Positions 43,490-52,200 are shown, counted from the first letter of the stretch. The stretch is 64,000 nucleotides of DNA from Sphingomonas desiccabilis (GCF_004135605.1 NZ_SDPT01000002.1:620001-684000), one strand, 5' to 3'. The notes: generated from the letters alone by a model not told the origin. Made by a program: numbers and translations.

Positions 43490-45124
43490 ATGCGTTCCTT
43501 GCTGCTTTGCCTGCCGTTGCTGTCCCTGGTCGCGGCCCAGCCTGCGGAGGCGCAGGCCGCGGCGCCTGCCGAACAGGCGGCGCTCTCGCCCGAACAGGCG
43601 GCGATCAAGGCGCATGTCGCGTTTCTCGCGTCCGATGCGCTGCGCGGGCGCGAGGCGGGAACGCCCGACTATGACGTCGCCGCCGAATATGTCGCGTCGC
43701 AGATGCTGGCGGCCGGGCTGACGCCGGGCGGCGCGAACGGCAGTTGGTTCCAGCCGGTACCGCTGGTGGCGGCCAAGCCCGCGGGCGAGCCGGTGATGGC
43801 GCTGACGGTCGCGGGCAGACAGGTGCCGATGGCGTTCGGCACCGACTGGACGATACGGGTCACGCCCTATGCCGAGCGCATCGCCACGTCCGCGCCGGTG
43901 GTGTTCGCGGGCTATGGCATCGTCGACAAGGCGTCGGGACGCGACGACTATCGCGGGCTCGACGTGCGCGGCAAGATCGTCGCGATCCTGTACAGCGGGC
44001 CCAAGGGGCTCAACAGCGAGATCGCGGCGCATCTGGGCAATCGGCTGGACCGCGCACGGCTCGCCAAGGCGCATGGCGCGGTGGGCGTGGTGGTGATCGA
44101 GACCAGCCAGATCCACCAGGTGTTCCCGTTCGAGGCGATGGCCGAGGGCTGGGACACGCGCGGGGTCACCTGGGCGGATGCGGCGGGCAAGCCGCGCGAC
44201 GCCGGTGTCCCGACGCTGGGCGTGCTGAGCTTTGCCGGTGCCGACAAGCTGTTCGCGGGATCGAAGATCCGCTGGAGCGATGTGCGCGCGGCGGACGATG
44301 CGGGCAAGAAGCTGCCGACCGGCCCGCTCGCGGCGACGCTGTCGACCGAGCAGCGCTTCACCGTGGAGCAGGTGCCGAGCGCCAACGTGGTCGGCATGCT
44401 GCGCGGTTCGGATCCGGCGCTGGCGAACGAGGTGGTGGTGCTGTCCGCGCACCTCGACCACATCGGCGTCACCAAGCCGATCGAAGGCGATGCGATCAAC
44501 AACGGCGCGCTCGACAACGCGATCGGCATCGCCTCCATGCTGGAGGTTGCCAAGGCATTCGGCGCGGCGGGCACGCGGCCGAAGCGGAGCCTGTTGTTCG
44601 TGGCGGTCACCGCCGAGGAAAAGGGGCTGATCGGCTCCGACTATTTCGCGGTGCACCCGACGGTGCCGAAGGAAGCCGTGGTCGCCAACGTCAACCTGGA
44701 CATGCCGATCCTGACCTATCGCTTCGTCGACCTGGTCGCGTTCGGCGCGGACCGGTCGAGCATCGGCCCGGCGGTGGCGGCTGCGGCCAAGGCGCGCGGG
44801 TTCGCGCTGGTGCCGGACCCTGCGCCCGAAGAGGCCGATTTCGTACGCACCGATCACTACAGCTTCGTGCGTCAGGGCGTGCCTTCGGTGTCGCTCAACC
44901 CGGGGCCGGGCGGGCCGGGGGCGGCTGCAACCAAGGCGTTCCTGGAGAACAACTATCACCAGCCGTCCGACGAGATCGGACTGCCGATCGACTGGCAGGC
45001 GGCGGAGGCGTTCGTCGACGTGAACCAGGCGATCGTCCAGACGCTCGCCGACGCGCCCGACCGGCCGCGCTGGAACCGGGGCGATTATTTCGGGACGCTC
45101 TATCACGGGCCGATGGCGAAATAG
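43490..45124 (+). CDS. M28 family exported aminopeptidase with PA insert
   Basis: 544 residues. Signal peptide (LLLCLPLLSLVAAQPAEAQA). A protease-associated domain occupies about 130-290 (VVFAGYGIVDKASGRDDYRG, HGAVGVVVIET). Di-zinc M28 residues are visible: His and Asp in SAHLDHIG, Asp in NGALDNAIGIASMLE, Glu-Glu in TAEEKGLIGSDYF, Asp in NLDMP and His in RTDHYSF. All ligands are conserved, so it should be active on peptides in the periplasm or outside. ATG 43490 opens the signal peptide; earlier in-frame codons lie in the REPIN region. Bounded on both sides by palindromic repeats. Confidence 0.92.
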   Translation: MRSLLLCLPLLSLVAAQPAEAQAAAPAEQAALSPEQAAIKAHVAFLASDALRGREAGTPDYDVAAEYVASQMLAAGLTPGGANGSWFQPVPLVAAKPAGEPVMALTVAGRQVPMAFGTDWTIRVTPYAERIATSAPVVFAGYGIVDKASGRDDYRGLDVRGKIVAILYSGPKGLNSEIAAHLGNRLDRARLAKAHGAVGVVVIETSQIHQVFPFEAMAEGWDTRGVTWADAAGKPRDAGVPTLGVLSFAGADKLFAGSKIRWSDVRAADDAGKKLPTGPLAATLSTEQRFTVEQVPSANVVGMLRGSDPALANEVVVLSAHLDHIGVTKPIEGDAINNGALDNAIGIASMLEVAKAFGAAGTRPKRSLLFVAVTAEEKGLIGSDYFAVHPTVPKEAVVANVNLDMPILTYRFVDLVAFGADRSSIGPAVAAAAKARGFALVPDPAPEEADFVRTDHYSFVRQGVPSVSLNPGPGGPGAAATKAFLENNYHQPSDEIGLPIDWQAAEAFVDVNQAIVQTLADAPDRPRWNRGDYFGTLYHGPMAK

Positions 45125-45140
45125 GGTGGGCCCTTCCTTT

Positions 45141-45254
45141 CCGTTTGCCTCGAGTAGCCGTCGCGCTTGTCGAGACGGTGTATTGAGAGGTCGGTTGTTG
45201 GGGCTCTCTCGATACGGGCTATCGACAAGCTCGATCCCTACTCGAGACAAACGG
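45141..45254. repeat. Long inverted repeat (REPIN-like) with ends CCGTTTG(T/C)CTCGAGTAG
   Basis: The left arm begins CCGTTTGCCTCGAGTAG (45141-45157); the right arm ends CTACTCGAGACAAACGG (45238-45254), its reverse complement with one mismatch. Inner parts also pair (GCTTGTCGAGACGGTGT against ACGGGCTATCGACAAGC, with gaps). The whole could fold into one long hairpin between the M28 and SDR genes. Confidence 0.75.
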
Positions 45255-45294
45255 AAGTGAGGGGCGGTCGTGATGATGATCGGTCGAGGTTAGG

Positions 45295-46128
45295 ATGCGG
45301 ATGCTGGTGTTCGGCCTGGGCTATGCCGCGGGGGTCGCTGCCGACCGGCTGCGCGCGCGTGGCTGGCGAGTGATCGGGACGAGCCGGGATGGGCGCGAGG
45401 GGACGGTCGCGTTTGCCGACGAAGATCGTGTGCGGTTCGAGATCGCGGCGGCCGATGCGGTGCTGTCGAGCGTGCCGCCGGCCGAGGACTCCGATCCGGT
45501 GCTGGAGGCCTATGGCGGCGCGCTGGCCGCGCGGGGGTGCTGGCTGGGCTATCTGTCGTCCACCGGCGTCTACGGCGATGCCGGGGGCGGCTGGGTGGAC
45601 GAGAGCGCGCCGCTGGGCGGGCGGCGGCCGGCGCGGGTGGCGGCGGACCGGGCGTGGCTGGGGCTGGGCGCGCGGGTGCTGCGGCTTCCGGGGATTTATG
45701 GGCCGGGGCGCTCGCCGCTCGACCGGGTGCGGTCAGGGGCTGCGCATCGGGTGGACCTGGCCGGGCAGGTGTTCAGCCGGGTGCATGTCGAGGATATCGC
45801 CGCCGGGATCGCGGCGGCGCTGGATGCACCGGCGGGAGCCTACAATCTCGCGGACGACCTGCCGGCGGACCAGAATGCCGTCGTCGCCTATGCCGCGCGG
45901 CTTCTGGGAGTGGCGCCGCCGCCGTTCGTGCCGCTCGAAAGCCTCTCGCCGATGGCGCGGGGCTTCTATGCCGAGAACCGGCGGGTGGCGAACGGGCGGG
46001 CGAAGCGGGTGCTCGGCTGGCGGCTGCGCTATCCCGATTACCGGTTCGGCCTGCGCGCGCTCAATGCAATGACCAGTCCGGCGAGCACCAGCAGTGCGCC
46101 GGCGCCGGCGAGCAGCGACCAGCGATAG
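45295..46128 (+). CDS. NAD(P)-binding SDR/epimerase-like protein
   Basis: 277 residues. Atypical SDR: the nucleotide-binding loop is VFGLGYAAGVAADRL (GxGxxG-like), then YLSSTGVYGDAGGGWVDES and VLRLPGIYGPGRSPLDRV, as in YeeZ-type proteins. The family motif YxxxK is not evident, so catalysis is doubtful. After RLRYPDYRFGLRAL, where relatives end, the frame continues about 20 residues (MTSPASTSSAPAPASS) that are simply the antisense of the EamA gene's 3' end. The 91-base convergent overlap suggests that the original stop was lost. Confidence 0.8.
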   Translation: MRMLVFGLGYAAGVAADRLRARGWRVIGTSRDGREGTVAFADEDRVRFEIAAADAVLSSVPPAEDSDPVLEAYGGALAARGCWLGYLSSTGVYGDAGGGWVDESAPLGGRRPARVAADRAWLGLGARVLRLPGIYGPGRSPLDRVRSGAAHRVDLAGQVFSRVHVEDIAAGIAAALDAPAGAYNLADDLPADQNAVVAYAARLLGVAPPPFVPLESLSPMARGFYAENRRVANGRAKRVLGWRLRYPDYRFGLRALNAMTSPASTSSAPAPASSDQR

Positions 46129-46967
46129 CCCTCGAACAGGGTCGAGAGCAGCATCGCGATCACCGGCACGACGACGCCGTTGTAGGCTGCCTTGGCCGGG
46201 CCGATCGCGCGGATGATGCCGAAGTAGAGCGCGAACGCGATCGCCGAGCCGAAGATCGCGAGATAGAGGATGCCCGCGACATAGGCCCAGCGCCAGTCGA
46301 ACACCGGCGGGCCGACGGTGGCGGTGGCGAAGGCGGCGTCCATCGCCGCGCCCATCAGCATCGCGATGCCCAAGACAGGGGCCATCGGGTAGCGCTTCGC
46401 GGTCTTGGTCGCCTGCATGACGTTGGCGACCGAGGCGCAGAGCACGCCGGCGAGCGTGATGCCCATGCCCAGCAGCACCGTGTCGCTGTCCGCCGCCGCC
46501 TGGCGCAGTTCGTGGACGAACAGCAGCGCGACCCCGGCCATGGCGATGCCCGAGCCGACCAGCAGCTGGCGGCCCATGCGCTGGCCGAGGAAGATGCGCG
46601 CGAGCGTCGCGTTGGGGACGATCAGCAGCGCATAGACCACCGCCACCAGCCCCGAGGTCACGGACTGTTCGGCGCGATAGACGAAGTTGAAGTTAAGGCA
46701 GAACTGGGTGAGCGCGAGCACGGCAGCGAAGCCCCAGCCGCGCGCGTCGAGGCGCAGGGAATCGCGCCGCAGCAGCGCCCACACCAGCATGGCGATCCCG
46801 CCCACGCCGAAGCGATAGGCGACCGACCAGGTCGGCGGCACCACGCCCAGCTGGTCGCGGATGACGATCCAGGTCGACCCCCAGATCAGCGTCACAATCC
46901 CGAACGGGATCAGCACGCCGAGCGTGGCGGAACGCGGCGTCTCGCCGGCGGGGACGGGCGTGGTCAC
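46038..46967 (-). CDS. EamA-family (DMT) transporter
   Basis: 309 residues, ten predicted helices in two EamA repeats: LIWGSTWIVIRDQLGVVPP...RFGVGGIAMLVWALL opens the first, and NVMQATKTAKRYPMAPVLG the second. Probably exports a small metabolite or amino acid. GTG 46967 overlaps the stop of the threonine aldolase gene (GTGA), so the two are translated together, which hints at an amino-acid-related substrate. The 3' end overlaps the SDR gene. Confidence 0.88.
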   Translation of the reverse strand: MTTPVPAGETPRSATLGVLIPFGIVTLIWGSTWIVIRDQLGVVPPTWSVAYRFGVGGIAMLVWALLRRDSLRLDARGWGFAAVLALTQFCLNFNFVYRAEQSVTSGLVAVVYALLIVPNATLARIFLGQRMGRQLLVGSGIAMAGVALLFVHELRQAAADSDTVLLGMGITLAGVLCASVANVMQATKTAKRYPMAPVLGIAMLMGAAMDAAFATATVGPPVFDWRWAYVAGILYLAIFGSAIAFALYFGIIRAIGPAKAAYNGVVVPVIAMLLSTLFEGYRWSLLAGAGALLVLAGLVIALSARRPNR

Positions 46968-47965
46968 AGTGCCGCGATGGCTTCTGCGAGCGGGCGGATC
47001 TGCTCCTCGGTCTGGTCCCAGGAGGTGACGAGCCGGATCTCGCCCGGCGCCCAGTCGTAGAAATCGAAGCCGAGCGCGCGCAGCGACGCGGCTTCCGCAG
47101 GGGTCGCGCGGAGGAAGACCTCGTTCGCCTCGACCGGGTGGACGAGGCGGTCGCCGGCCGCGCGGGCGAGCAGCGCGGCACCTGCATTGGCGGCACGCGC
47201 GTTGGCGAGCCAGAGGTCTTCCTCCACCATCGCCAGGATCTGCGCGGCGAGGAAGCGGCCCTTGGACGCGAGCAGGCCGGCGCGCTTGCGGCGGTATTTG
47301 GTGGCGGCGGCGAGCTCGGGCTTGAAGAACACCAGCGCCTCGGCGCTCATGCCGCCGTTCTTGATGAAGCCGAAGCTCAAGGCGTCGACGCCGGCCTTCC
47401 AGGTGACCTCGGCCGGGGTGCAGCCGAGATGGGCGACCGCGTTGGCGAAGCGCGCGCCGTCCATGTGGAGGCCCAGGCCGCGGGCGCGGGTGATCGCGCC
47501 GATCTCGGCCACTTCGGCCGGCGTGTAGACCAAGCCGTATTCGGTGGCGTTGGTGATCGAGACGGCGTGCGGCTGCACCCAGTGGACGCCGGCCGCGACG
47601 CGGTCGAGCCGCTCGGTGAGGGTGTCGGGCGTGAGCTTGGCGCCGGGGCCTTCGACCAGCAGCAGCTTGGCGCCGTGAGTGTAGAATTCCGGCGCGCCGC
47701 CCTCGTCGTTCTGGATGTGCGCGTCGGCGTGGCAGACGACCGCGCCGTGCGGCGGGCACAGCGCCGCGAGCGCGAGGCAATTGGCGGCGGTGCCGGAGGG
47801 GACCCACAGCGCCGCAACCTCGGTCTCGAACAGTTCCGACAGCCGGCCGTCGAGCGACTGGCTGAGCGCATCGCCGTCATAGGCGGTGTCAAGCCGGTTG
47901 GCGGCGAGGATCGCGTCGATCACCTGCGGGCAGGCGGCGGCGGCATTGTCGGAAAAGAAGCGCAT
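46964..47965 (-). CDS. ltaE: Low-specificity L-threonine aldolase / beta-eliminating lyase
   Basis: 333 residues, PLP fold type I. MRFFSDNAAAACPQVIDAI opens the family; VPSGTAANCLAL binds the phosphate; LHMDGARFANA carries the PLP-contacting Asp and Arg; and SFGFIKNGGMSAEAL supplies the Schiff-base Lys. Cleaves threonine or allo-threonine to glycine and acetaldehyde. ATG 47965 is used because the 40 codons upstream are unlike the family and run into intergenic sequence. Followed by the overlapping EamA gene. Confidence 0.9.
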   Translation of the reverse strand: MRFFSDNAAAACPQVIDAILAANRLDTAYDGDALSQSLDGRLSELFETEVAALWVPSGTAANCLALAALCPPHGAVVCHADAHIQNDEGGAPEFYTHGAKLLLVEGPGAKLTPDTLTERLDRVAAGVHWVQPHAVSITNATEYGLVYTPAEVAEIGAITRARGLGLHMDGARFANAVAHLGCTPAEVTWKAGVDALSFGFIKNGGMSAEALVFFKPELAAATKYRRKRAGLLASKGRFLAAQILAMVEEDLWLANARAANAGAALLARAAGDRLVHPVEANEVFLRATPAEAASLRALGFDFYDWAPGEIRLVTSWDQTEEQIRPLAEAIAAL

Positions 47966-48096
47966 TCCAGCGCCTTGGGCGGGGCCGCGGCGGAGGTCAA
48001 CGGGGAGTTTTTTAGGCGTGGAAAGCGATTGACCTTCACCGACGCTGCAGGTGCGCGACGCCGGAGCCGTCGGCAACGCTGGCACTCCCGGCAGCC

Positions 48097-48324
48097 GTCA
48101 TCCCGGCGAAGGCGAGACCTTTGCGAAGGCGCCTGCCGTACCCCTGCGCAGGCAGGCGCCCAGGGCCACAAGTCGTTGTCCTGCTTGGCCCTGGCCCCTA
48201 CCTGCGCAGGGGTACGGGGACTCGGGAACGGTTGTCTCGCCTTTTGCAAAGGTCCGGCGAAGGCGGGATCCGCCGGGCCACAGGCGCGAGCGGAGGCGTG
48301 GATCTCGGCCTTCGCCGGGATGAC
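48097..48324. repeat. Nested palindromic repeat cluster
   Basis: Outer pair: GTCATCCCGGCGAAGGC (48097-48113) and its inverted copy GCCTTCGCCGGGATGAC near 48308-48324 (with one extra base in the flank). Inner pair: CCGTACCCCTGCGCAGG (48136-48152) against CCTGCGCAGGGGTACGG (48201-48217), extended on the inside by CCAGGGCCA/TGGCCCTGG. Two REPIN-like units therefore sit one within the other. No gene is present between 47966 and 48392. Confidence 0.75.
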
Positions 48325-48337
48325 GAAGAAGGCAGAC

Positions 48338-48370
48338 GGACGGCAGCTCGCGCCCAGTAGCGGATGTTCC
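48338..48370. repeat. Dispersed ~30-bp intergenic motif, copy 4
   Basis: GGCAGCTCGCGCCCAGTAGC followed by GGATGTTCC, just downstream of the nested palindromes and 23 bases before the next ORF. Same layout as copies near recN. Confidence 0.5.
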
Positions 48371-48392
48371 TGTTGCTGCTTAGGATCAGGGC

Positions 48393-48755
48393 ATGACGCC
48401 CTTCACCGAGGCCGAGCTACTTGCCGACAGCGCAGAGTATCTCGCACAGCTTGAGGCTTCCGGCCGACTGGGTGCAGCAGAGCCACGGGTCTGCCACCAC
48501 TTCTTCCCGTTAGATGGCGCTTCCGAGGACGCCTACCTGCCGGCGTTGCCAAGCGCGCTCGCCGAACTCGACCCGGATGCTTTGATCGCCGTCATCGGCG
48601 ATCCGGTAGGGGTCGAGTTGTGGCAGCTCGTTGAGCCAGATCGCAACTGGCTCACGGGCCAAATCCGCGCGTTCCATTTGGCGGCTGTGTCGTGCTCTGC
48701 CGTCTATGCTGGATGGTCTTACGAGCCTGAGCGGGAACGGACGAACGGCAGCTAA
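48393..48755 (+). CDS. Hypothetical protein, 120 aa
   Basis: Acidic soluble protein: MTPFTEAELLADSAEYLAQL, one HH pair (VCHHFFPLDG), and a C-terminal strand region with two Trp. No family recognised, no signal or membrane segment. The upstream sequence has AGGATCAGGGC before ATG, a moderate ribosome site. Convergent with the PBP gene, whose stop is at 48793. Confidence 0.55.
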   Translation: MTPFTEAELLADSAEYLAQLEASGRLGAAEPRVCHHFFPLDGASEDAYLPALPSALAELDPDALIAVIGDPVGVELWQLVEPDRNWLTGQIRAFHLAAVSCSAVYAGWSYEPERERTNGS

Positions 48756-48792
48756 CCCCGTCCAGCCGTTCCGTTCCTGCCGTTCGGTTCGC

Positions 48793-51012
48793 TCACTCCT
48801 CCTCCTCGAAGCGGCGAGCGTCGGGTTCCCGTGGCGGCGGAGGGCCGCGGCGGTCGCCGCCGCCGCGTTCCACCTGGATGCCGCCGTCGCGGTCGAAGCG
48901 GAGGTTGAGGCCCATGCCCTGGACCTGGTCCTCGATCGTGTCGCGGGCCTGGTCGATCGTCATGCCTGCCTCGTCCAGCGCATCGCCGGCGGCGTCGAGG
49001 CTGTTGTCGGTCGTCTCCTCGACGTCCTCGTTCACTTCCGGCGGCGGAGGCGGCAGCGGCACGCCCAGCGCTTCCGTCATGAAGTCGCGCCAGATGCGTG
49101 CGGGCAGACCGCCGCCGGCGAGGCCGGGATTGGGCGTGTTGTCGTCGTTGCCCAGCCACACGCCGGTGACGATGTCGCCGGCATAGCCCACGAACAGCGC
49201 GTCGCGGGAATCCTGAGTGGTGCCGGTCTTGCCGAACGCCTCGATCGGCAGATTCGCCTGGTGGCCGGTGCCGCGGATCGAGGCGGCGAGCAGTTCGCGC
49301 ATGCCCTCCAGCTCGCGGCGGCCGAGCGGGCGGCTGCTGTTGCGCAGCCGCTCGAACCAGCTGGTCTGCTCCTCGTCCTTCAAGCCGTGGGGGCGGACCG
49401 GCGCCTCGCCCGCAGCGATGGCGGCATAGGCGGCGGTGAGTTCGAGCAGCGAGACGTTGGCGGTGCCAAGCGCGATCGTCGCCTCGTTGGGGATCGGCGT
49501 CGAGATGCCGAGGTCGCGGGCGGCACGGATGACGTTGCGGACGCCGACTTCCTGCGTCAGCCGCGCCGAGGCGACGTTGCTGGAGCGGGCAAAGGCGCGG
49601 GTGAGCGGAATGGTGCCGAGATAGCGGCCGTCGCTGTTCTTGGGGCTCCAGTCGCCGATCGTAAGCGGCTCGTCCTGCACAGGGGAGTCGGGGCTGAGGC
49701 CCGAGCGCAGCGCCGCGAGATAGACGAACAGCTTGAAGGTGGAGCCGGGCTGGCGGCGCGCCTGCACGGCGCGGTTGAAGGGGCTGGCCTTGTAGTTCTT
49801 GCCGCCGACCATCGCGATAACCCGGCCGTCGGGATGCATCGCAACCAGCGCCACCTGGGTCTGGCGAAGCCCGGCACGGCGTACCGCACGTTCGGCGGCG
49901 CGCTGGATGCGGCTTTCCAGGGTGGTGGTGACGCGCAGGTCGGTACCGACGCCGCCGGCGCGGTCGCGAGCGGCCGGGATCACCCAGTCTGCGAAATAGG
50001 TGCCGCTGGGCAGATCGTCCCCCTTGGCGACGCGCAGCTTGGCCGGCTGTACCGCGCGCGCTTCGGAAGCGGTCAGGAAGCCCGCCGCCTTCATGGTCGA
50101 GACGACCACGGCCTGCCGCTCGCGCGCGCCCTTCAGGTTGCCGGTGGGCGCGAGCCGGGAGGGTGCCTTGACCAGCCCGGCCAGCATCGCTGCCTGGGCG
50201 GTGGTCAGGTCCTGCGGCTTGCGGCTGAAATAATGCTGGGATGCGGCCGACAGGCCATAGGCGTTGTCGCCGAAATAGACGTTGGAGAGGTAGCGCGAGA
50301 GGATTTCGTCCTTGGTCAGCCACGCCTCCAGCCAGAAGGCGATCATCACTTCGCGCAGCTTGCGCGCAGCCGTGCGGTCCGAATCGAGGAACGCGTTCTT
50401 GGCGAGCTGCTGGGTGATGGTGCTGCCGCCCTCGCGCACGCCGCCCGACATGGTGTTGTGCACCATGGCGCGCAGGATGCCGCGCGGATCGATGCCCCAG
50501 TGGCTGTAGAAGCGGCGGTCCTCGACGGCGAGGAACGCCTGGGTCACGTGCTTGGGGAGCTTGGTCGCGTCCACCGGCTTGCCGATGTTGGCGCCGCGCT
50601 GCGCGATCGGCGTGCCCTCTGCCGAGAGCAGCGTGATCGAGGGCGGCAGCGGCGGCTGCAGCGACTTCGACAGGGGAGCGGTGAGTGCCAGCCAGGCGAT
50701 CGCCAGCACCAGCAGGATGATGCCCGCTGCCACCAGCCGGATCGTCCAGCGCAGCCAGCGGGGGCGGCCGCTCCGGACGGGTGGGGCCGGCGGCGGCGGC
50801 GGGGGCGGTGGGGCTCCGAAGCCGCCGTTGCCGCCGAGCGGCGTGGTGGTGCCGGCACCGGTGCCTGCCGCCAGATCGAACTCCGCCAGCGCGGCATCGA
50901 ACTGTGCCATTCGGGCGCGGCGCTGCTGCTCCAGCTCGCGCAGGGCGGCAGGGGAGCGGCCGACGCGGGCCGGATCGAGCGGGTGGGCCTGCGGAAAGGG
51001 ATCGTCGTGCAT
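48793..51012 (-). CDS. Class A penicillin-binding protein (PBP1A-like)
   Basis: 739 residues, bifunctional cell-wall synthase. The N-terminus has a Gly/Pro-rich cytosolic tail with eight consecutive prolines, then one span (IILLVLAIAWLAL). The GT51 glycosyltransferase shows AVEDRRFYSHWGID (catalytic Glu164), EGGSTITQQLAKN and LSNVYFGDNAYG. The transpeptidase shows GSTFKLF (Ser424, Lys427), SSN in FARSSNVASA, and KTGTTQDSRD (Lys595). After the catalytic core come about 80 acidic and Arg/Pro-rich residues. All active-site residues are present. It polymerises and crosslinks peptidoglycan at the inner membrane. Confidence 0.93.
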   Translation of the reverse strand: MHDDPFPQAHPLDPARVGRSPAALRELEQQRRARMAQFDAALAEFDLAAGTGAGTTTPLGGNGGFGAPPPPPPPPAPPVRSGRPRWLRWTIRLVAAGIILLVLAIAWLALTAPLSKSLQPPLPPSITLLSAEGTPIAQRGANIGKPVDATKLPKHVTQAFLAVEDRRFYSHWGIDPRGILRAMVHNTMSGGVREGGSTITQQLAKNAFLDSDRTAARKLREVMIAFWLEAWLTKDEILSRYLSNVYFGDNAYGLSAASQHYFSRKPQDLTTAQAAMLAGLVKAPSRLAPTGNLKGARERQAVVVSTMKAAGFLTASEARAVQPAKLRVAKGDDLPSGTYFADWVIPAARDRAGGVGTDLRVTTTLESRIQRAAERAVRRAGLRQTQVALVAMHPDGRVIAMVGGKNYKASPFNRAVQARRQPGSTFKLFVYLAALRSGLSPDSPVQDEPLTIGDWSPKNSDGRYLGTIPLTRAFARSSNVASARLTQEVGVRNVIRAARDLGISTPIPNEATIALGTANVSLLELTAAYAAIAAGEAPVRPHGLKDEEQTSWFERLRNSSRPLGRRELEGMRELLAASIRGTGHQANLPIEAFGKTGTTQDSRDALFVGYAGDIVTGVWLGNDDNTPNPGLAGGGLPARIWRDFMTEALGVPLPPPPPEVNEDVEETTDNSLDAAGDALDEAGMTIDQARDTIEDQVQGMGLNLRFDRDGGIQVERGGGDRRGPPPPREPDARRFEEEE

Positions 51013-51128
51013 CTGAACAGCTGTGTTACGTGTCTAGCACAGCCTAGGCAAGCGCGGCTGCGCGTTGCGGTGTGTGCGGGCTGGAGCTAGCGCTATCGCA
51101 AGACCTTGTTCGCGAAAAGGCACGGCGC

Positions 51129-51631
51129 ATGGTTTCGACGTTTCCGCTTCTCCTGCTGTTCCCCCAGGCGCTTGCCCCCCAGGGCGGCGCGCACGCGGGC
51201 TCGCATGCGCATCCATCTTCCGAGCCGTGCGCTGTTTCCGGCCGCCTCCCGGCCGAACTCTCGGGCTGGTCCCGGCCGCAGCCGCTGCGCGCCGCGGCGG
51301 CGACGGACGGAAGCTTGCCCGTGCTGACCCTTGGCCGGGCCGCACGCTGCGGCTGGCGGATGCCGGGGCCGGCACTGCGGCAGATGCGCGCGGCGGCGCC
51401 GTCGCCTTCGACGTGGCGGAGCCGGGCACCTACCGCGTGGCGCTGGAGCACAAGGGCTGGATCGACGTGCTCGAAGCGGGGCGTTCGCTCGCATCGAGCA
51501 AGCACGGCCACGGCCCCGCCTGCACCGGCATCCGCAAGATGGTGGATTTCCGGCTCAAGCGCGGCCGGCATGTGCTGCGATTGTCGAAGCTGGCCGAGGA
51601 CGAAGTCCGCGTGCTGATCACCCGCGGCTGA
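51129..51631 (+). pseudogene. Exported small protein gene broken by one frameshift
   Basis: ATG 51129 (preceded by AAAAGG) encodes a signal-like start MVSTFPLLLLFPQALAPQ and reads in frame to LPVLTLGRAARC. The homologous continuation lies in the other frame: TLRLADAGAGTAADARGG, then FDVAEPGTYRVALEHKGWID, GHGPACTGIRKMVDFRL and a stop at 51629-51631. Adding one C at GCCGCACGCTGCGG (about 51339) would give A-A-T-L-R-L and join the frames. The coding-like composition on both sides of the break suggests a recent mutation or a sequencing error. Family otherwise unknown; conserved-looking exported protein. Confidence 0.65.
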
Positions 51632-51633
51632 GG

Positions 51634-52200
51634 TCAGGCCTCCAGCTCGACGTCCCAGTAGAGCCAATCGTGCCAGGTGTCGTGCAGATGGTTGGGCGGA
51701 AAGCGGCGGCCGTGTTCCTGCAGCTGCCAGTTGGTCGGCCGGATCGGCGCGACGTGGAGCGGCATCGCCGCCTGGCGCGGGGTGCGGCCGCCTTTTCTGA
51801 GGTTGCAGGGCGCGCAGGCGGTGACGACATTCTCCCAGGTGGTGCGCCCGCCCTGGGCGCGCGGCACGACGTGATCGAAGGTCAGGTCCTTCGGCGATCC
51901 GCAATATTGGCAGGCGAACCGGTCGCGCAGGAACAGGTTGAACCGGGTGAAGGCGGGAAAGGCGGACGGCTTCACATATTGCTTGAGCGCGATCACCGAC
52001 GGCAGCTTGATCGACGCGGTCGGGCTGTGCACCTCCCGCTCGTAATGCGCGACGATGTCGACGCGGTCGAGGAACACCGCCTTGATCGCGGTCTGCCAGG
52101 GCCAGAGGCTGAGCGGATAGTAGCTGAGCGGGGTGTAATCGGCGTTCAGCACAAGGGCCGGGCAACTGTCCGGGTGGCGGATCAGATCGGGATGAAACAT
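51634..52200 (-). CDS. HNH endonuclease
   Basis: 188 residues. HNH core with zinc knuckles: CQYCGSPKDLTFDHVVPRAQ, then GGRTTWENVVTACAPCNLRK; the catalytic His is in DHV and the Asn in ENV. Two CxxC pairs bind structural zinc. The N-terminal block ALVLNADYTPLSYYPLSLWP is typical of the single-copy chromosomal HNH protein found in most alphaproteobacteria, not of phage HNH. ATG 52200 gives MFHPDLIRHPD, matching that family. Cellular role unknown. Convergent with the broken gene, 2 bases apart. Confidence 0.9.
   Translation of the reverse strand: MFHPDLIRHPDSCPALVLNADYTPLSYYPLSLWPWQTAIKAVFLDRVDIVAHYEREVHSPTASIKLPSVIALKQYVKPSAFPAFTRFNLFLRDRFACQYCGSPKDLTFDHVVPRAQGGRTTWENVVTACAPCNLRKGGRTPRQAAMPLHVAPIRPTNWQLQEHGRRFPPNHLHDTWHDWLYWDVELEA

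Noticed and set aside
45537..47060. 507-codon plus-strand frame over the SDR/EamA region
   Set aside because: Shifted frame of the SDR gene followed by antisense of EamA; repeats of Asp/His/Arg/Gln with no motif.
48631..51090. 819-codon plus-strand frame over the PBP gene
   Set aside because: It starts inside the 120-aa ORF in another frame and reads antisense to the transpeptidase and glycosyltransferase motifs. No domain found.
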